From Alphaproteobacteria bacterium (lineage in GTDB: Bacteria; Pseudomonadota; Alphaproteobacteria; UBA9219), in contig JAMFSS010000003.1 of assembly GCA_026225415.1 (NCBI GenBank), positions 1-64,000 on the forward strand: DNA of 64,000 nt, given 5' to 3'. Made by a program: the position numbers and the translations under genes. The notes beneath the pieces were generated by a model. It was given only the letters and a program-made list of their open reading frames with translations, searched no databases and was not told the DNA's origin. Shown here in pieces: positions 17,948 through 27,280 of this stretch (its first letter is position 1; each line of letters opens with the position of its first letter).

Positions 17948-18355
17948 ATGAAAAAACATTTTTCTATCGACCAACTTTCAACCGCAACCCTGCGGCAAAC
18001 GCAAAGCCAGTCTGCCATGACGCGCCGCGACATCAATAAATTGCGCGACAGCATTTCCGGCCTGTCGCGCTCCATCCACGCGCCGGTTATCCGGCCTCTG
18101 CGCGGCGTTATCAAAGGCTCACGCACAAACCACAGCCCCTTGCTGTTCGCCGAAGCCGCCATCCTGACGCGCTATGCGATCAACAGCTATAACCAGAGTG
18201 GCAGTAGCAGTGGCGACGATGACGATGATGATGACTACTATTCGGATAATTCCACAAATAAAACAAGTAGCGCCGATTATCGTTTTTATAAAAGCGAAGG
18301 ACAGCTGGCCGGTAACACGCTCGGCAGATTGATACTGGGGCAACGTATCCGTTAA
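17948..18355 (+). CDS. Small phage protein, possibly a reduced tape-measure-like protein
   Basis: Helical region plus DDDDDDD stretch; position between DUF3168 and DUF2460. Confidence 0.4.
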   Translation: MKKHFSIDQLSTATLRQTQSQSAMTRRDINKLRDSISGLSRSIHAPVIRPLRGVIKGSRTNHSPLLFAEAAILTRYAINSYNQSGSSSGDDDDDDDYYSDNSTNKTSSADYRFYKSEGQLAGNTLGRLILGQRIR

Positions 18356-18366
18356 GTGAGGGATAT

Positions 18367-18933
18367 ATGACTTTGCAGACAAAGAGACAACAAATTCATA
18401 ACCGCGCTCGTGAATTGGCGACGCTATATTACAACAGCCGCGGCTATGTGCCTTTGCAGTTGAAACAAATCATAGAAGAGACCTCTTATGGTAAGGCAAG
18501 CTATAAATTTAACCCTAATCATGATCCAAGTAATGGCCAATTTACCTCTGGCTCTTCTACAGGAGTTATTGATGATCCACCGATACAACCGGTTTACCCA
18601 ATAGAAACAATTTTTGCTGGCTTAGCAGCTGGGCGTGTCTTTTCAATCATTAGAGCCATGGGTGGGGTGGACGAGGAGGCTTTGGCTGCTTCCGGCAGCA
18701 CTTATAATAGTGTTGCTAAATCCATCGAAGATTATCTTGGTGGAATACCAGACCGCGTCTTTCCTAATGAGGCGGGAGATACGATTATGATGAAAGATAA
18801 CAAGAAAATACGTTTCGATATTAATAATCCTGGAAACGATGATCCCCATTTTCATATCCAAGAACAAAATGAAAGTGGTAATTGGGTGGACGCAGGCGAC
18901 CAACATAGATATTATTTTCGAGATCAGGAATAA
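18367..18933 (+). CDS. Putative particle-associated polymorphic toxin 3
   Basis: Shared N-module; KFNPNHDPSNGQFTSG linker; pretoxin-like AGLAAGRVFSIIRAMG; IRFDINNPGNDDPHFHIQ..DQHRYYF C-terminus. Confidence 0.7.
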   Translation: MTLQTKRQQIHNRARELATLYYNSRGYVPLQLKQIIEETSYGKASYKFNPNHDPSNGQFTSGSSTGVIDDPPIQPVYPIETIFAGLAAGRVFSIIRAMGGVDEEALAASGSTYNSVAKSIEDYLGGIPDRVFPNEAGDTIMMKDNKKIRFDINNPGNDDPHFHIQEQNESGNWVDAGDQHRYYFRDQE

Positions 18934-18937
18934 ATAA

Positions 18938-19333
18938 ATGAAACAACTCGTTCAAATCAAAAAAATGACCTCTTTGCGTTTCGTTATCCAATATGACGAG
19001 AAAGCCGGATATTATCTATACGCTTATTTGGGCGACTTTAATCTCACAGATGATTTGCAGGATAATTTCACTCAAATTGCAAATCAGGCGTTTCAAGAAT
19101 ATGACATCCCTATTCAGTCTTGGGTTCAAACACCAGCAGACCCGACAAAGTGGACTACATCTTATATGCCAATCCAGCCTCTTTCTTTTGTAATTGAACA
19201 GGAAGCAGAGCAAATAAATTTAGTTATTTATCGAGGCCAGAATCCAATATATCAGCGAAGCAAGAAAACAATTGAGGATGTAAAAAAATTTGCTTCTGAA
19301 AAATTTGATATACAATCAGAAGCTTGGGGTTAG
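18938..19333 (+). CDS. Candidate immunity protein for toxin 3
   Basis: AT-rich ORF 4 nt after toxin 3. Confidence 0.55.
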   Translation: MKQLVQIKKMTSLRFVIQYDEKAGYYLYAYLGDFNLTDDLQDNFTQIANQAFQEYDIPIQSWVQTPADPTKWTTSYMPIQPLSFVIEQEAEQINLVIYRGQNPIYQRSKKTIEDVKKFASEKFDIQSEAWG

Positions 19334-19367
19334 TTATTATCTCACCAGTAGTGGGGGGTGTGTTTTT

Positions 19368-19916
19368 GTGTTTCGCCTATTTTTGCTTTTAGCTTTCACA
19401 ATTATCTTATCGGCCTGTGCATCAACACCCGAACGGGTCGTGATGCAACGCGAACCGCTTCCTCTATCTCAACCGGAAAGCATAGATAAAAAAGATTATA
19501 ATTCTTTTCTTTTGGCCTATCATCAAAGCGTGTTTGATCTTCTGGAATTCGTCAAAACACAACCCCAGAAGCAGGGTAAAGAAATACATTTTTTGATATT
19601 AGAAAATCCACATGAACGATATGTGCAATGCTTCTTGGATGAAAATGATGCCCAAGCCGATTGCGAAGTGGATTCCGGCCTTTGGCGCAAAAAACATGCA
19701 GGCTTGTCACGTAAAGCGCGACATTTTCTGGCGCGACAGGATTTTACGATTAAAGAACATCCCGGAAATTATCAACGTGATATTGATAACGCTGACAGCC
19801 CACAAGGGCTGTGGAATATTTCTGATTTAATGCTCGAACTACTCTATCGCACTTATGGTGCGCATATCGGTGATGTTAAAGCCGTTTATCCTGTGTGGGC
19901 ATCGACCCAAGAGTAA
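19368..19916 (+). CDS. Lipoprotein of unknown function (GTG start)
   Basis: VFRLFLLLAFTIILSAC lipobox. Confidence 0.6.
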   Translation: MFRLFLLLAFTIILSACASTPERVVMQREPLPLSQPESIDKKDYNSFLLAYHQSVFDLLEFVKTQPQKQGKEIHFLILENPHERYVQCFLDENDAQADCEVDSGLWRKKHAGLSRKARHFLARQDFTIKEHPGNYQRDIDNADSPQGLWNISDLMLELLYRTYGAHIGDVKAVYPVWASTQE

Positions 19917-19946
19917 CAGGCTAACTATACCCTTTAAAGGTTCCCC

Positions 19947-20573
19947 ATGTCCTTCGATGAAATCGAAATTCCTTTGCGCGTCGGTTTCGGCTCCAAAGGC
20001 GGGCCGAATTTTTCGACCGAAATAATCGTGATCGACAGCGGTTACGAACGCCGCAACCAGAACTGGGCACAGGCGCGGCGCGTTTACGATGCGCGTTCGG
20101 GCGTGCGCTCCGCCACCGATGCTGCCGGTTTGCTCAATTTCTTTCATGCCCGCGCCGGCCGCGCGCGCGGGTTCCGGTTAAAGGATTGGAGCGATTATTC
20201 AAGCGCCGCAGATAATATCTCAACACCCGCATTCGCCGACCAGACAATCGCCACAGGCGACGGCGCAACGGTAACGTTTCAACTGGTAAAAAATTACAGC
20301 AGCGGCGGCATAACCCACACGCGCGCCATCAACAAACCCGTGGCGGGCAGCCTCGTTATCGGCGTGAATGGAACGCCGCTTTCAAGCGGGTGGAGCATAG
20401 ACATAACAACAGGTTTGATGACATTCGCAACCGCGCCCGCATCGGGGCAAAATATCACGGCGGGATTTTTGTTTGATGTGCCGGTGCGCTTCGATACCGA
20501 CTATCTGTCGCTGTCGGCGGAAAATTACGCGGCCTATCAAACCGATATCCCGATTGTCGAATTGCGGGTTTAA
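19947..20573 (+). CDS. DUF2460 / TIGR02217 phage tail protein (GTA gp12-like)
   Basis: SFDEIEIPLRVGFGSKGGPNFSTEIIV..GYERRNQNWAQARRVYDA..FFHARAGRARGFRLKDWSDY. Confidence 0.95.
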   Translation: MSFDEIEIPLRVGFGSKGGPNFSTEIIVIDSGYERRNQNWAQARRVYDARSGVRSATDAAGLLNFFHARAGRARGFRLKDWSDYSSAADNISTPAFADQTIATGDGATVTFQLVKNYSSGGITHTRAINKPVAGSLVIGVNGTPLSSGWSIDITTGLMTFATAPASGQNITAGFLFDVPVRFDTDYLSLSAENYAAYQTDIPIVELRV

Positions 20574-20887
20574 TTGTGGAAGTACTCCCGGAGGAATACT
20601 GGATAATGTCTCGTGCTGCGGGAAGGGAGAGCCTCGCTTTGTGTGGCGTTTGCGGCGGCTTTTAAACATTCAATGGCTGCATTCACGCTGTTTAAGGCCA
20701 GATCATAACCAGCAGGGCTTCCAAACATTTCAATATCAACGGCGGCGCGGTTCAAAGTATCCAAATCATATCCGCCTTCTTGATATCCCTTTTCATTTTC
20801 TGCCGGAAGAACGCCAACAACGGTATCGACGACAAAACCATCATTCTGTTTATTAGCAATGATTTTAAATGAACCTTTTTCTCTCAT
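20570..20887 (-). CDS. Small hypothetical protein on reverse strand
   Basis: ORF; convergent overlap with DUF2460 gene. Confidence 0.5.
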   Translation of the reverse strand: MREKGSFKIIANKQNDGFVVDTVVGVLPAENEKGYQEGGYDLDTLNRAAVDIEMFGSPAGYDLALNSVNAAIECLKAAANATQSEALPSRSTRHYPVFLREYFHN

Positions 20888-20987
20888 AACCTGTCCTTAT
20901 ATTTCGCGCTTTGTGACGTTTGTTATCACGAAATTTCCTGCCGCCAAAGCCGAACAATAGTTTCATCGGTAAAATAGGTTAATTTGC

Positions 20988-21830
20988 ATGAAAACCCTTT
21001 CAACCGCCTTGCAATCGCATTTATCGGGCGAGCTGACAACGCTTGCCTATCTGGTCAAACTCACACGCGCCGATGGCATTATTAAGGCGTTCACGACGCA
21101 TGATCAGAACATCACCATCGCGGGCGCAACCTATCTGGCCGACGGCGCCTTGACGCCCAGCGCGATTGAAACCCGCGCCGGATTGGCGGTCGATAATCTG
21201 GAAATCACCGGCATGTTGGACAGCGCGGATATCACAGACGCCGATATCGCCAACGGTTTGTATGATGATGCGCGCGTCGATGTCTATGCCTGCAACTGGG
21301 CCGATATCACGCAAGGCGTGATGCAATTGCGGCGCGGCTGGTTGGGGCAGGTGACGCGCGCCACTACCTCTTATGTCGCCGAACTGCGCGGGCTGCATGA
21401 TCTGCTACAACGGCCTGTCGGCGATTATTACACGCCCGAATGCCGGTTCGATCTGGGCGATACCAATTGTGGCATCAATATCGCCGCGCAAACGGTAACC
21501 GGAAGCGTAACGGCGATAATCGACAATGCCAATTTCACCGACAATGCGCAAAGCGCCGCAACGGGTGTTTATAATTATGGCAAATTAACATGGCAAACCG
21601 GATTGAACGCAGGCCAAAGCATGGAAGTCAAAACATGGGATGGTGCCCTGCAGAATTTTACTTTGTGGCTGCCAATGCCGAGCGCGATTCAGGTCGGCGA
21701 TACCTACATGGTCTATCCCGGTTGCGATAAAAGATTCACCACCTGCCAAAGCACATTTAGCAACGCCCCGAATTTTGGCGGATTCCCCTATATCCCCGGC
21801 GTCGGCAACATCCTTCAATATCCAACATAA
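20988..21830 (+). CDS. DUF2163 / TIGR02218 tail protein (GTA gp13-like)
   Basis: RRGWLGQVTR..YVAELRGLHDLLQRPVGDYYTPECRFDLGDTNCGI; PGCDKRFTTCQSTFSNAPNFGGFPYIPG. Confidence 0.95.
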   Translation: MKTLSTALQSHLSGELTTLAYLVKLTRADGIIKAFTTHDQNITIAGATYLADGALTPSAIETRAGLAVDNLEITGMLDSADITDADIANGLYDDARVDVYACNWADITQGVMQLRRGWLGQVTRATTSYVAELRGLHDLLQRPVGDYYTPECRFDLGDTNCGINIAAQTVTGSVTAIIDNANFTDNAQSAATGVYNYGKLTWQTGLNAGQSMEVKTWDGALQNFTLWLPMPSAIQVGDTYMVYPGCDKRFTTCQSTFSNAPNFGGFPYIPGVGNILQYPT

Positions 21831-21893
21831 AAAAGCGCGATGTTCGACTCAACATCCGGATTTTTCGCGTCTTAAACGGCAAATGATTTTCTT

Positions 21894-22295
21894 ATGAAGA
21901 ATAATCCTGAAATCATGATTGCCGTAGCCCGCGATTGCATTGGCACACCCTTTCATCATCAAGGGCGCTTGCCGCATGTCGGGTTGGATTGCATCGGGTT
22001 GGCCATCATCGCGTTACGTGCCACGGGCATGAAAATAACCGACCGCACCGATTATGGCCGCCGCCCCGATGGCACAAGTTTGGTGCAGGCGTTGCTCGCG
22101 CATGGCGCGGAACAAACCGACACGATCAAGGCCGGTGATATTCTGTTGTTCCGTTATGACGGGCATCCGCAACATGTCGCGCTGGCGACTTCGCCTGCCA
22201 CGCTCATCCACGCCTTTGCCCCCGCGGGCAAAGTGGTGGAAACGAGTATGGGTGATTATTGGCGCCGCCGTTTAACCGGCATTTATCGTTTTTAA
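21894..22295 (+). CDS. NlpC/P60 family phage cell-wall peptidase (GTA gp14-like)
   Basis: IAVARDCIGTPFHHQGRLPHVGLDCIGL, GDILLFRYDGHPQHVAL. Confidence 0.93.
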   Translation: MKNNPEIMIAVARDCIGTPFHHQGRLPHVGLDCIGLAIIALRATGMKITDRTDYGRRPDGTSLVQALLAHGAEQTDTIKAGDILLFRYDGHPQHVALATSPATLIHAFAPAGKVVETSMGDYWRRRLTGIYRF

Positions 22296-22297
22296 TA

Positions 22298-22397
22298 GAA
22301 GAACGGGGAAGACGACGAGAAAAAAGGGGAGAGAAGAGGAGAGAACAAATTTCTCGCCTTTCTCTCTGTCTTCCCTTGTCTTCTTTCCCCATTCTTC
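22298..22397. repeat. Purine/pyrimidine inverted repeat element C
   Basis: GAAGAACGGGGAA vs TTCCCCATTCTTC; central GAGAA-caaat-TTCTC. Confidence 0.6.
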
Positions 22398-22420
22398 CTT
22401 TCTCTTGCCCCCTCCTTCAC

Positions 22421-25400
22421 ATGGCTTCTGTTGTTCTCCGTTCCGCTGGCGCTGCCGTCGGCAATGCCTTCATGCCCGGCATTGGCGGCGCTTTGTTCGG
22501 CACGCTGGCCGGCAGTCTTGGTGGCATGATCGACAGCAAGCTGGGGCTCGGCACAACAGTCACCGGCCCACGGTTGGAGAATCTGTCGGTTCAGGATTCA
22601 CGTTACGGCGCGGGCATCCCGATTATTTACGGCAATGCGCGGGTGGCGGGCAATGTTATCTGGTCGACCGACCTGATCGAAACACAGCATAACACATCCG
22701 TCGGCGGCAAAGGCGGCGGCAGTTCCGGCGTCAGCGAAACAACCTATACCTACAGCACGCATTGCGCGGTCGGCATTTGCGCGGGCCCCATCGCCGCTAT
22801 CAACACCATCTGGGCCGACAGCACCATCATATATCAAAGCGGTATCTGGTCATCTGGCATTTTCGATAATGTCACAATCTATACCGGTAACGCGGGACAA
22901 ATGCCCGATGCGTTTATGCAATCCATCCTTGGCGCGGGCAATGTGCCCGGCTATCAAAATCTGGCCTATATCGTTTTCGATAATCTGCAATTATCCAATT
23001 TCGGCAATCGTCTGCCTAACCTGACATTTGAAATCGGCGCGGCGTCTGTCACCACCAACCCCGTCATGCTGGGCAGCGTCGATGCGGGCATATCGCAACG
23101 CGCCGCAACTATCCAAAGCGGCACCATGATGCCACTTGTGTTGCAGGCCAGCGGTGCAGACACGAAAACTATTCTGGTTGGCGGCTATGTGACCACAGGC
23201 AGCACCAGTGTTTTTAAAGCCGAAATTTATGACGTCACCGAAAACACGCCGGTACAGATTAATAGTATCAGCAGCGCATCCTTCGCCGCATCATCCATTG
23301 CGGATACATCATGGGCGCTGTCACCCGATGGGCGCTTTGTCGCGCTGTATGCGCTTACTTCCACCAATCCTTCGCATTTCTTTGTTTTGTACGACACGCA
23401 AACGTCAAGTTTTGGCGCGATATACAGCGTTAATCTGACAATCCCCGCGACCATCAAGCAAATCGCCTGGGTCGATGCCCAGCATTTTGTGGTGGATGAT
23501 GTTGTCGGCGGCATCCGCGGGTTGCACAGTTTCGCCCGCGCCGGTTCCGGTATTATCGATCTGGGTTTCACCGCGGTATGGGGTAATTCGACCACCATCA
23601 AACCCTTTTATGGCGCGCAATTTACGCCTTATGCCGGCGGGCTTCTGGCCTATGGCTGGGTCACGACTTCGCCCAACATTCTCACGTTACAGGCGCGAAG
23701 TGTAATATGGCGAAACAATGCGCTTTCGCTCGGCGCGGCCTATACGGTTTTGGCAAGTCTGGCGTTGGGAACGGGCAGCAGCCCGCATGCGCATTTCGTG
23801 CAAACCGCCAGCGCCGAATACACGCTTGTGTACGGCGACGCCGAAGATTACCGCATGGTATCGTTCGAACCCACAGCGTCATCGGCCAGCATCACGCGCC
23901 CGTGGCAGATTTTTACGATCAGTTTTATCACAGGCACCACACAATTTCCGGTTTTTTATGGTGACCGGTTGTTGATGGCGCAACGCCCCGCATTCGGAAA
24001 TAATTATTTAATATCCGAAGTCACGCTGGGCAGCGGCAGTTTTACGCTCAGTGTTGATTCAGCCGTGGTAACAGGTGTGGCGAGTGAAATTGATTTCTGT
24101 GCGGCACGGTTGGACGATGCGCGGTTGCTCCTTATGGGGTCGGGCGGCATCGGTTACGATATTGGCCAGCTTTGTATTATTGAACGTAATGCCAATGGCA
24201 GTATTGCCGCGATACTGGCCGATATTCTCAACCGCGCCGGTTATGCGGCGGGTGATTATGATGTGTCGGCGCTATCGACCTGTTTGATTCAGGGTTACGT
24301 GTTGCAAGACCCGATGAGCGCGCGTGGCGCGATCGAACCGTTGCAGGCCTTCACTCCGTTCGATCTGGTGGAAACAAACGCGCAATTATTGGCGGTGTTG
24401 CGCGGTGGAAATGCCATTGCCACGGTGCCATCCACCGAATGGCGGGCCGCGACTGACAGCCAGACGCCGCCGCCCGCCTTGGAAATTACGCGGGCACAGG
24501 AAATGGATTTACCGCGCGAAGTGGATGTTGATGTTATCGACCCATCGCGCAATTTCGAAGTCAACACCCAACGCGCGCGGCGCATCGCGACTTCGGCGCG
24601 GTCGGTACAGAAATTCGCGTTGCCCGTTGTGTGCGACGCCGACACCGCCAAACAAATAGCCGAAGCGCGGCTCTATACCGCATGGGCGGAACGTGATCTG
24701 GTGAAGCTCAGCCTGTCGCGGGCATGGCTCGCGCTCGATCCATCCGATGTGATTGATTTATCCAACGGCAATTTACTGCGCATCGCTTCTGTCACCCAAT
24801 CGGGCGGGTTGTTGCAACTGGAAGGTTTTTACAGCTATGGCGTAAGTTTAAACAGCGCGGCATCCGCCGATGGCGGGCAGGCAGTTATTGTTACGACCAA
24901 TCTGCCGGTGCCGTCCATTTTATACATGTTGGATGTTCCATTGCTGCAAAACAGCGATGACCAGCCGGGCGTTTACGTCGCGGTCACAGGCATGTCGGGG
25001 TGGAAAGGCGCGTCAGTTATGCGTTCCAGCGATGGCGTAACTTATAATACGATAACGTCTTTGTCGGTAGCCGCGACTTCCGGCATTGCCGCGAGCGTTT
25101 TGGCCAACGGTTCCGCGCTTTATCCCGACAATGCCAACACGGTCAATGTGCAAGTGGCGCAAGGCACACTGTTCAGTTGCAGCTGGATAGATTTAACCAA
25201 CGGCGCCAATGCGGCTTTGCTGGGCACCGAAATTATCCAGTTCCAAACGGCGACAGTGATCGGCCCCGGCCTTTACACGCTGGGCAATTTGCTGCGCGGG
25301 CGGCGCGGCACCGAAGCCGCGACCGGCACGCATGTTTTGGGTGAAAATTTTGTGTTGTTGCAATCGGGCGCGGTCGATTTTGTGCCCGATATTCTTTCCG

Positions 25401-25831
25401 ACCGGAACAAAACTTATGATTTCCGCGCTTTGACCGGCGGGCAAAATCTGGGCGACACGCAAGATGTTGTTTTCACCTATGGCATGAAAACAATTTGTCC
25501 TTTTTCGCCGGTGAATATCAAGGGCATGCGCAGTCTGGGCATCACGGGTGATCTAACCCTGACATGGAACCGGCGCGCGCGGCTTAATGCCGAATGGGTC
25601 GATTATATCGATGTGCCGTTGGATGAACCGCAGGAATTATACGAAGTGGATATCATGAATGGCGCCGCCATTATACGCGCCTTCACCGGCCTGACAGCGC
25701 CCACGGTTATTTATACCGCCGCAGAGCAGACAACGGATTGGGGCGGCGCCATCCCCACGACATTCACCGTGAATATCTATCAAACCAGTTCGCGTTACGG
25801 CAACGGCAATGCCGGAACGGCGATAATTTAA
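22421..25831 (+). CDS. Phage tail host-specificity/baseplate protein (GTA gp15-like)
   Basis: MASVVLRSAGAAVGNAFMPGIGGALFGTLAG; DSRYGAGIPIIYGNARVAGNVIWST; tail domain LPREVDVDVIDPSRNFEVNTQRARR; NLLRGRRGTE. Confidence 0.93.
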   Translation: MASVVLRSAGAAVGNAFMPGIGGALFGTLAGSLGGMIDSKLGLGTTVTGPRLENLSVQDSRYGAGIPIIYGNARVAGNVIWSTDLIETQHNTSVGGKGGGSSGVSETTYTYSTHCAVGICAGPIAAINTIWADSTIIYQSGIWSSGIFDNVTIYTGNAGQMPDAFMQSILGAGNVPGYQNLAYIVFDNLQLSNFGNRLPNLTFEIGAASVTTNPVMLGSVDAGISQRAATIQSGTMMPLVLQASGADTKTILVGGYVTTGSTSVFKAEIYDVTENTPVQINSISSASFAASSIADTSWALSPDGRFVALYALTSTNPSHFFVLYDTQTSSFGAIYSVNLTIPATIKQIAWVDAQHFVVDDVVGGIRGLHSFARAGSGIIDLGFTAVWGNSTTIKPFYGAQFTPYAGGLLAYGWVTTSPNILTLQARSVIWRNNALSLGAAYTVLASLALGTGSSPHAHFVQTASAEYTLVYGDAEDYRMVSFEPTASSASITRPWQIFTISFITGTTQFPVFYGDRLLMAQRPAFGNNYLISEVTLGSGSFTLSVDSAVVTGVASEIDFCAARLDDARLLLMGSGGIGYDIGQLCIIERNANGSIAAILADILNRAGYAAGDYDVSALSTCLIQGYVLQDPMSARGAIEPLQAFTPFDLVETNAQLLAVLRGGNAIATVPSTEWRAATDSQTPPPALEITRAQEMDLPREVDVDVIDPSRNFEVNTQRARRIATSARSVQKFALPVVCDADTAKQIAEARLYTAWAERDLVKLSLSRAWLALDPSDVIDLSNGNLLRIASVTQSGGLLQLEGFYSYGVSLNSAASADGGQAVIVTTNLPVPSILYMLDVPLLQNSDDQPGVYVAVTGMSGWKGASVMRSSDGVTYNTITSLSVAATSGIAASVLANGSALYPDNANTVNVQVAQGTLFSCSWIDLTNGANAALLGTEIIQFQTATVIGPGLYTLGNLLRGRRGTEAATGTHVLGENFVLLQSGAVDFVPDILSDRNKTYDFRALTGGQNLGDTQDVVFTYGMKTICPFSPVNIKGMRSLGITGDLTLTWNRRARLNAEWVDYIDVPLDEPQELYEVDIMNGAAIIRAFTGLTAPTVIYTAAEQTTDWGGAIPTTFTVNIYQTSSRYGNGNAGTAII

Positions 25832-25842
25832 TTGGAGATAAA

Positions 25843-26436
25843 ATGACCACAACACCCAACCTCACTCTCTCCTATATCGCATCATCACAGGCGCAAAAAG
25901 AAGTCACGCATAATGCCGCGCTGAACGATCTGGATTTTTTGGTGAAATCCTCCGTTATCGATTACACGCTGGCGACGCCGCCCGCATCACCCAACACGGG
26001 TGATGCCTATATCATCGCGGCCTCGCCCACGGGCGCGTGGGCGGGGTTCGCCAATTGCGTTGCGGGTTATTATGGCGGCTGGTCGATTAAAACGCCTGTT
26101 GCCGGTTGGGCGGTGTGGTCGCGCAACGGCAACCACCTTTTGTATTACACAGGTTCGGCCTGGGCGTTGCTCGACACGCCAAAGATCGATGCGACCACAA
26201 CATGGAATCCGGGCGCCATCACCAATGGCGCGGGCGTCACATCATCGGCAATCACGGTCACGGGTGCCGCATGGGGCGATATGGTTGTGGTGGCGGCACC
26301 CTATGATTTGCAGGGCGTAATGGCCACCGCCTATGTCAACGCCACCAACAGCGCGGTGATACGCGCCAATAATGCAACGGGCGCCACGGTGACTTTGGCA
26401 TCGGGCGTTTGGCGCGTGCGAATTATCAAGGTTTAA
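25843..26436 (+). CDS. DUF2793 phage protein
   Basis: SQAQKEVTHNAALNDLDFLV, GDAYIIAASPTGAWAG, GWAVW. Confidence 0.9.
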   Translation: MTTTPNLTLSYIASSQAQKEVTHNAALNDLDFLVKSSVIDYTLATPPASPNTGDAYIIAASPTGAWAGFANCVAGYYGGWSIKTPVAGWAVWSRNGNHLLYYTGSAWALLDTPKIDATTTWNPGAITNGAGVTSSAITVTGAAWGDMVVVAAPYDLQGVMATAYVNATNSAVIRANNATGATVTLASGVWRVRIIKV

Positions 26437-26438
26437 AA

Positions 26439-26948
26439 ATGTTTGCGCCAAACAAAAACGATTTTACGTCAGGAAATTATAAAATGATTATGCCGCCCGA
26501 TGCCCCTTTGATGCCGCGCCGCATCAACCAGAATGGCATTGATCTGATCAAACAATTCGAAGGGTTGCATCTGTCGCCCTATCTGTGCCCGTCGCGCATC
26601 TGGACGATTGGTTATGGCCATACCCGTACAGTGCGGGCAGGGATGCAGATAACGGAAGCGCAGGCCGACCAATTGCTGGATGAAGATTTACGGTTGTTTG
26701 AACGTAGCGTGTCGCGTTTGGTGACCGTTCCCTTGTCCGATAACCAGTTTGCCGCGCTTGTGTGCTTTTGCTTCAATATCGGCACTGGCAATTTTGAATC
26801 CTCCACGCTTTTGCGGTTGTTGAACAGGGGATGGTATGAACAAGTCCCCGCGCAACTGATGCGATGGAACCGCGCCAATGGCGAAATTTTTGGTGGGCTG
26901 GCGCGACGCCGCGCGGCCGAAGCGCGGTTGTGGAACAAAACCTTATGA
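26439..26948 (+). CDS. Phage lysozyme (glycoside hydrolase family 24, T4-type)
   Basis: GIDLIKQFEGLHLSPYLCPSRIWTIGYGHT; FNIGTGNFESSTLLRLLN. Confidence 0.95.
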   Translation: MFAPNKNDFTSGNYKMIMPPDAPLMPRRINQNGIDLIKQFEGLHLSPYLCPSRIWTIGYGHTRTVRAGMQITEAQADQLLDEDLRLFERSVSRLVTVPLSDNQFAALVCFCFNIGTGNFESSTLLRLLNRGWYEQVPAQLMRWNRANGEIFGGLARRRAAEARLWNKTL

Positions 26949-27280
26949 AAGACGAACTGGATAACGTCATCGCCCGATATGCGGGCACGAATTTTTGCCA
27001 ATTGGCCGCGCATAAACAGGCGGAATATCTGGGTGCGCTCGCGCAACGCGGTGCATCGGATGCGCTCAAGGCGATTGGGTTGAATGATGCCGGTGCCGCG
27101 TCCGACATTCGCGATATCCGTGATTTGTTACGCGGCTTGCGTGTTTTGAAACATGCGGCATGGACCACTACGTTCCATGCGATTGGCCGCATGCTGGGTT
27201 GGGCGTTTCTGGTGGCAGTCGCGGCGCTCTTTATGAAGGACAAAAGCATTAAGGAAATTGTCGGGGTATTGAACCAATGA
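26945..27280 (+). CDS. Hypothetical phage protein with one TM segment
   Basis: ATGA overlap with lysozyme; IGRMLGWAFLVAVAALF. Confidence 0.6.
   Translation: MKDELDNVIARYAGTNFCQLAAHKQAEYLGALAQRGASDALKAIGLNDAGAASDIRDIRDLLRGLRVLKHAAWTTTFHAIGRMLGWAFLVAVAALFMKDKSIKEIVGVLNQ

Noticed and set aside
21894-22295. NlpC/P60 protein as another toxin
   Set aside because: It is the canonical GTA gp14-like cell-wall peptidase between DUF2163 and the gp15-like tail protein.
26439-26500. NKNDFTSG near the lysozyme start as another toxin-linker motif
   Set aside because: Too short, lacks the NHDPxNGQ part, and the protein is an ordinary GH24 lysozyme.
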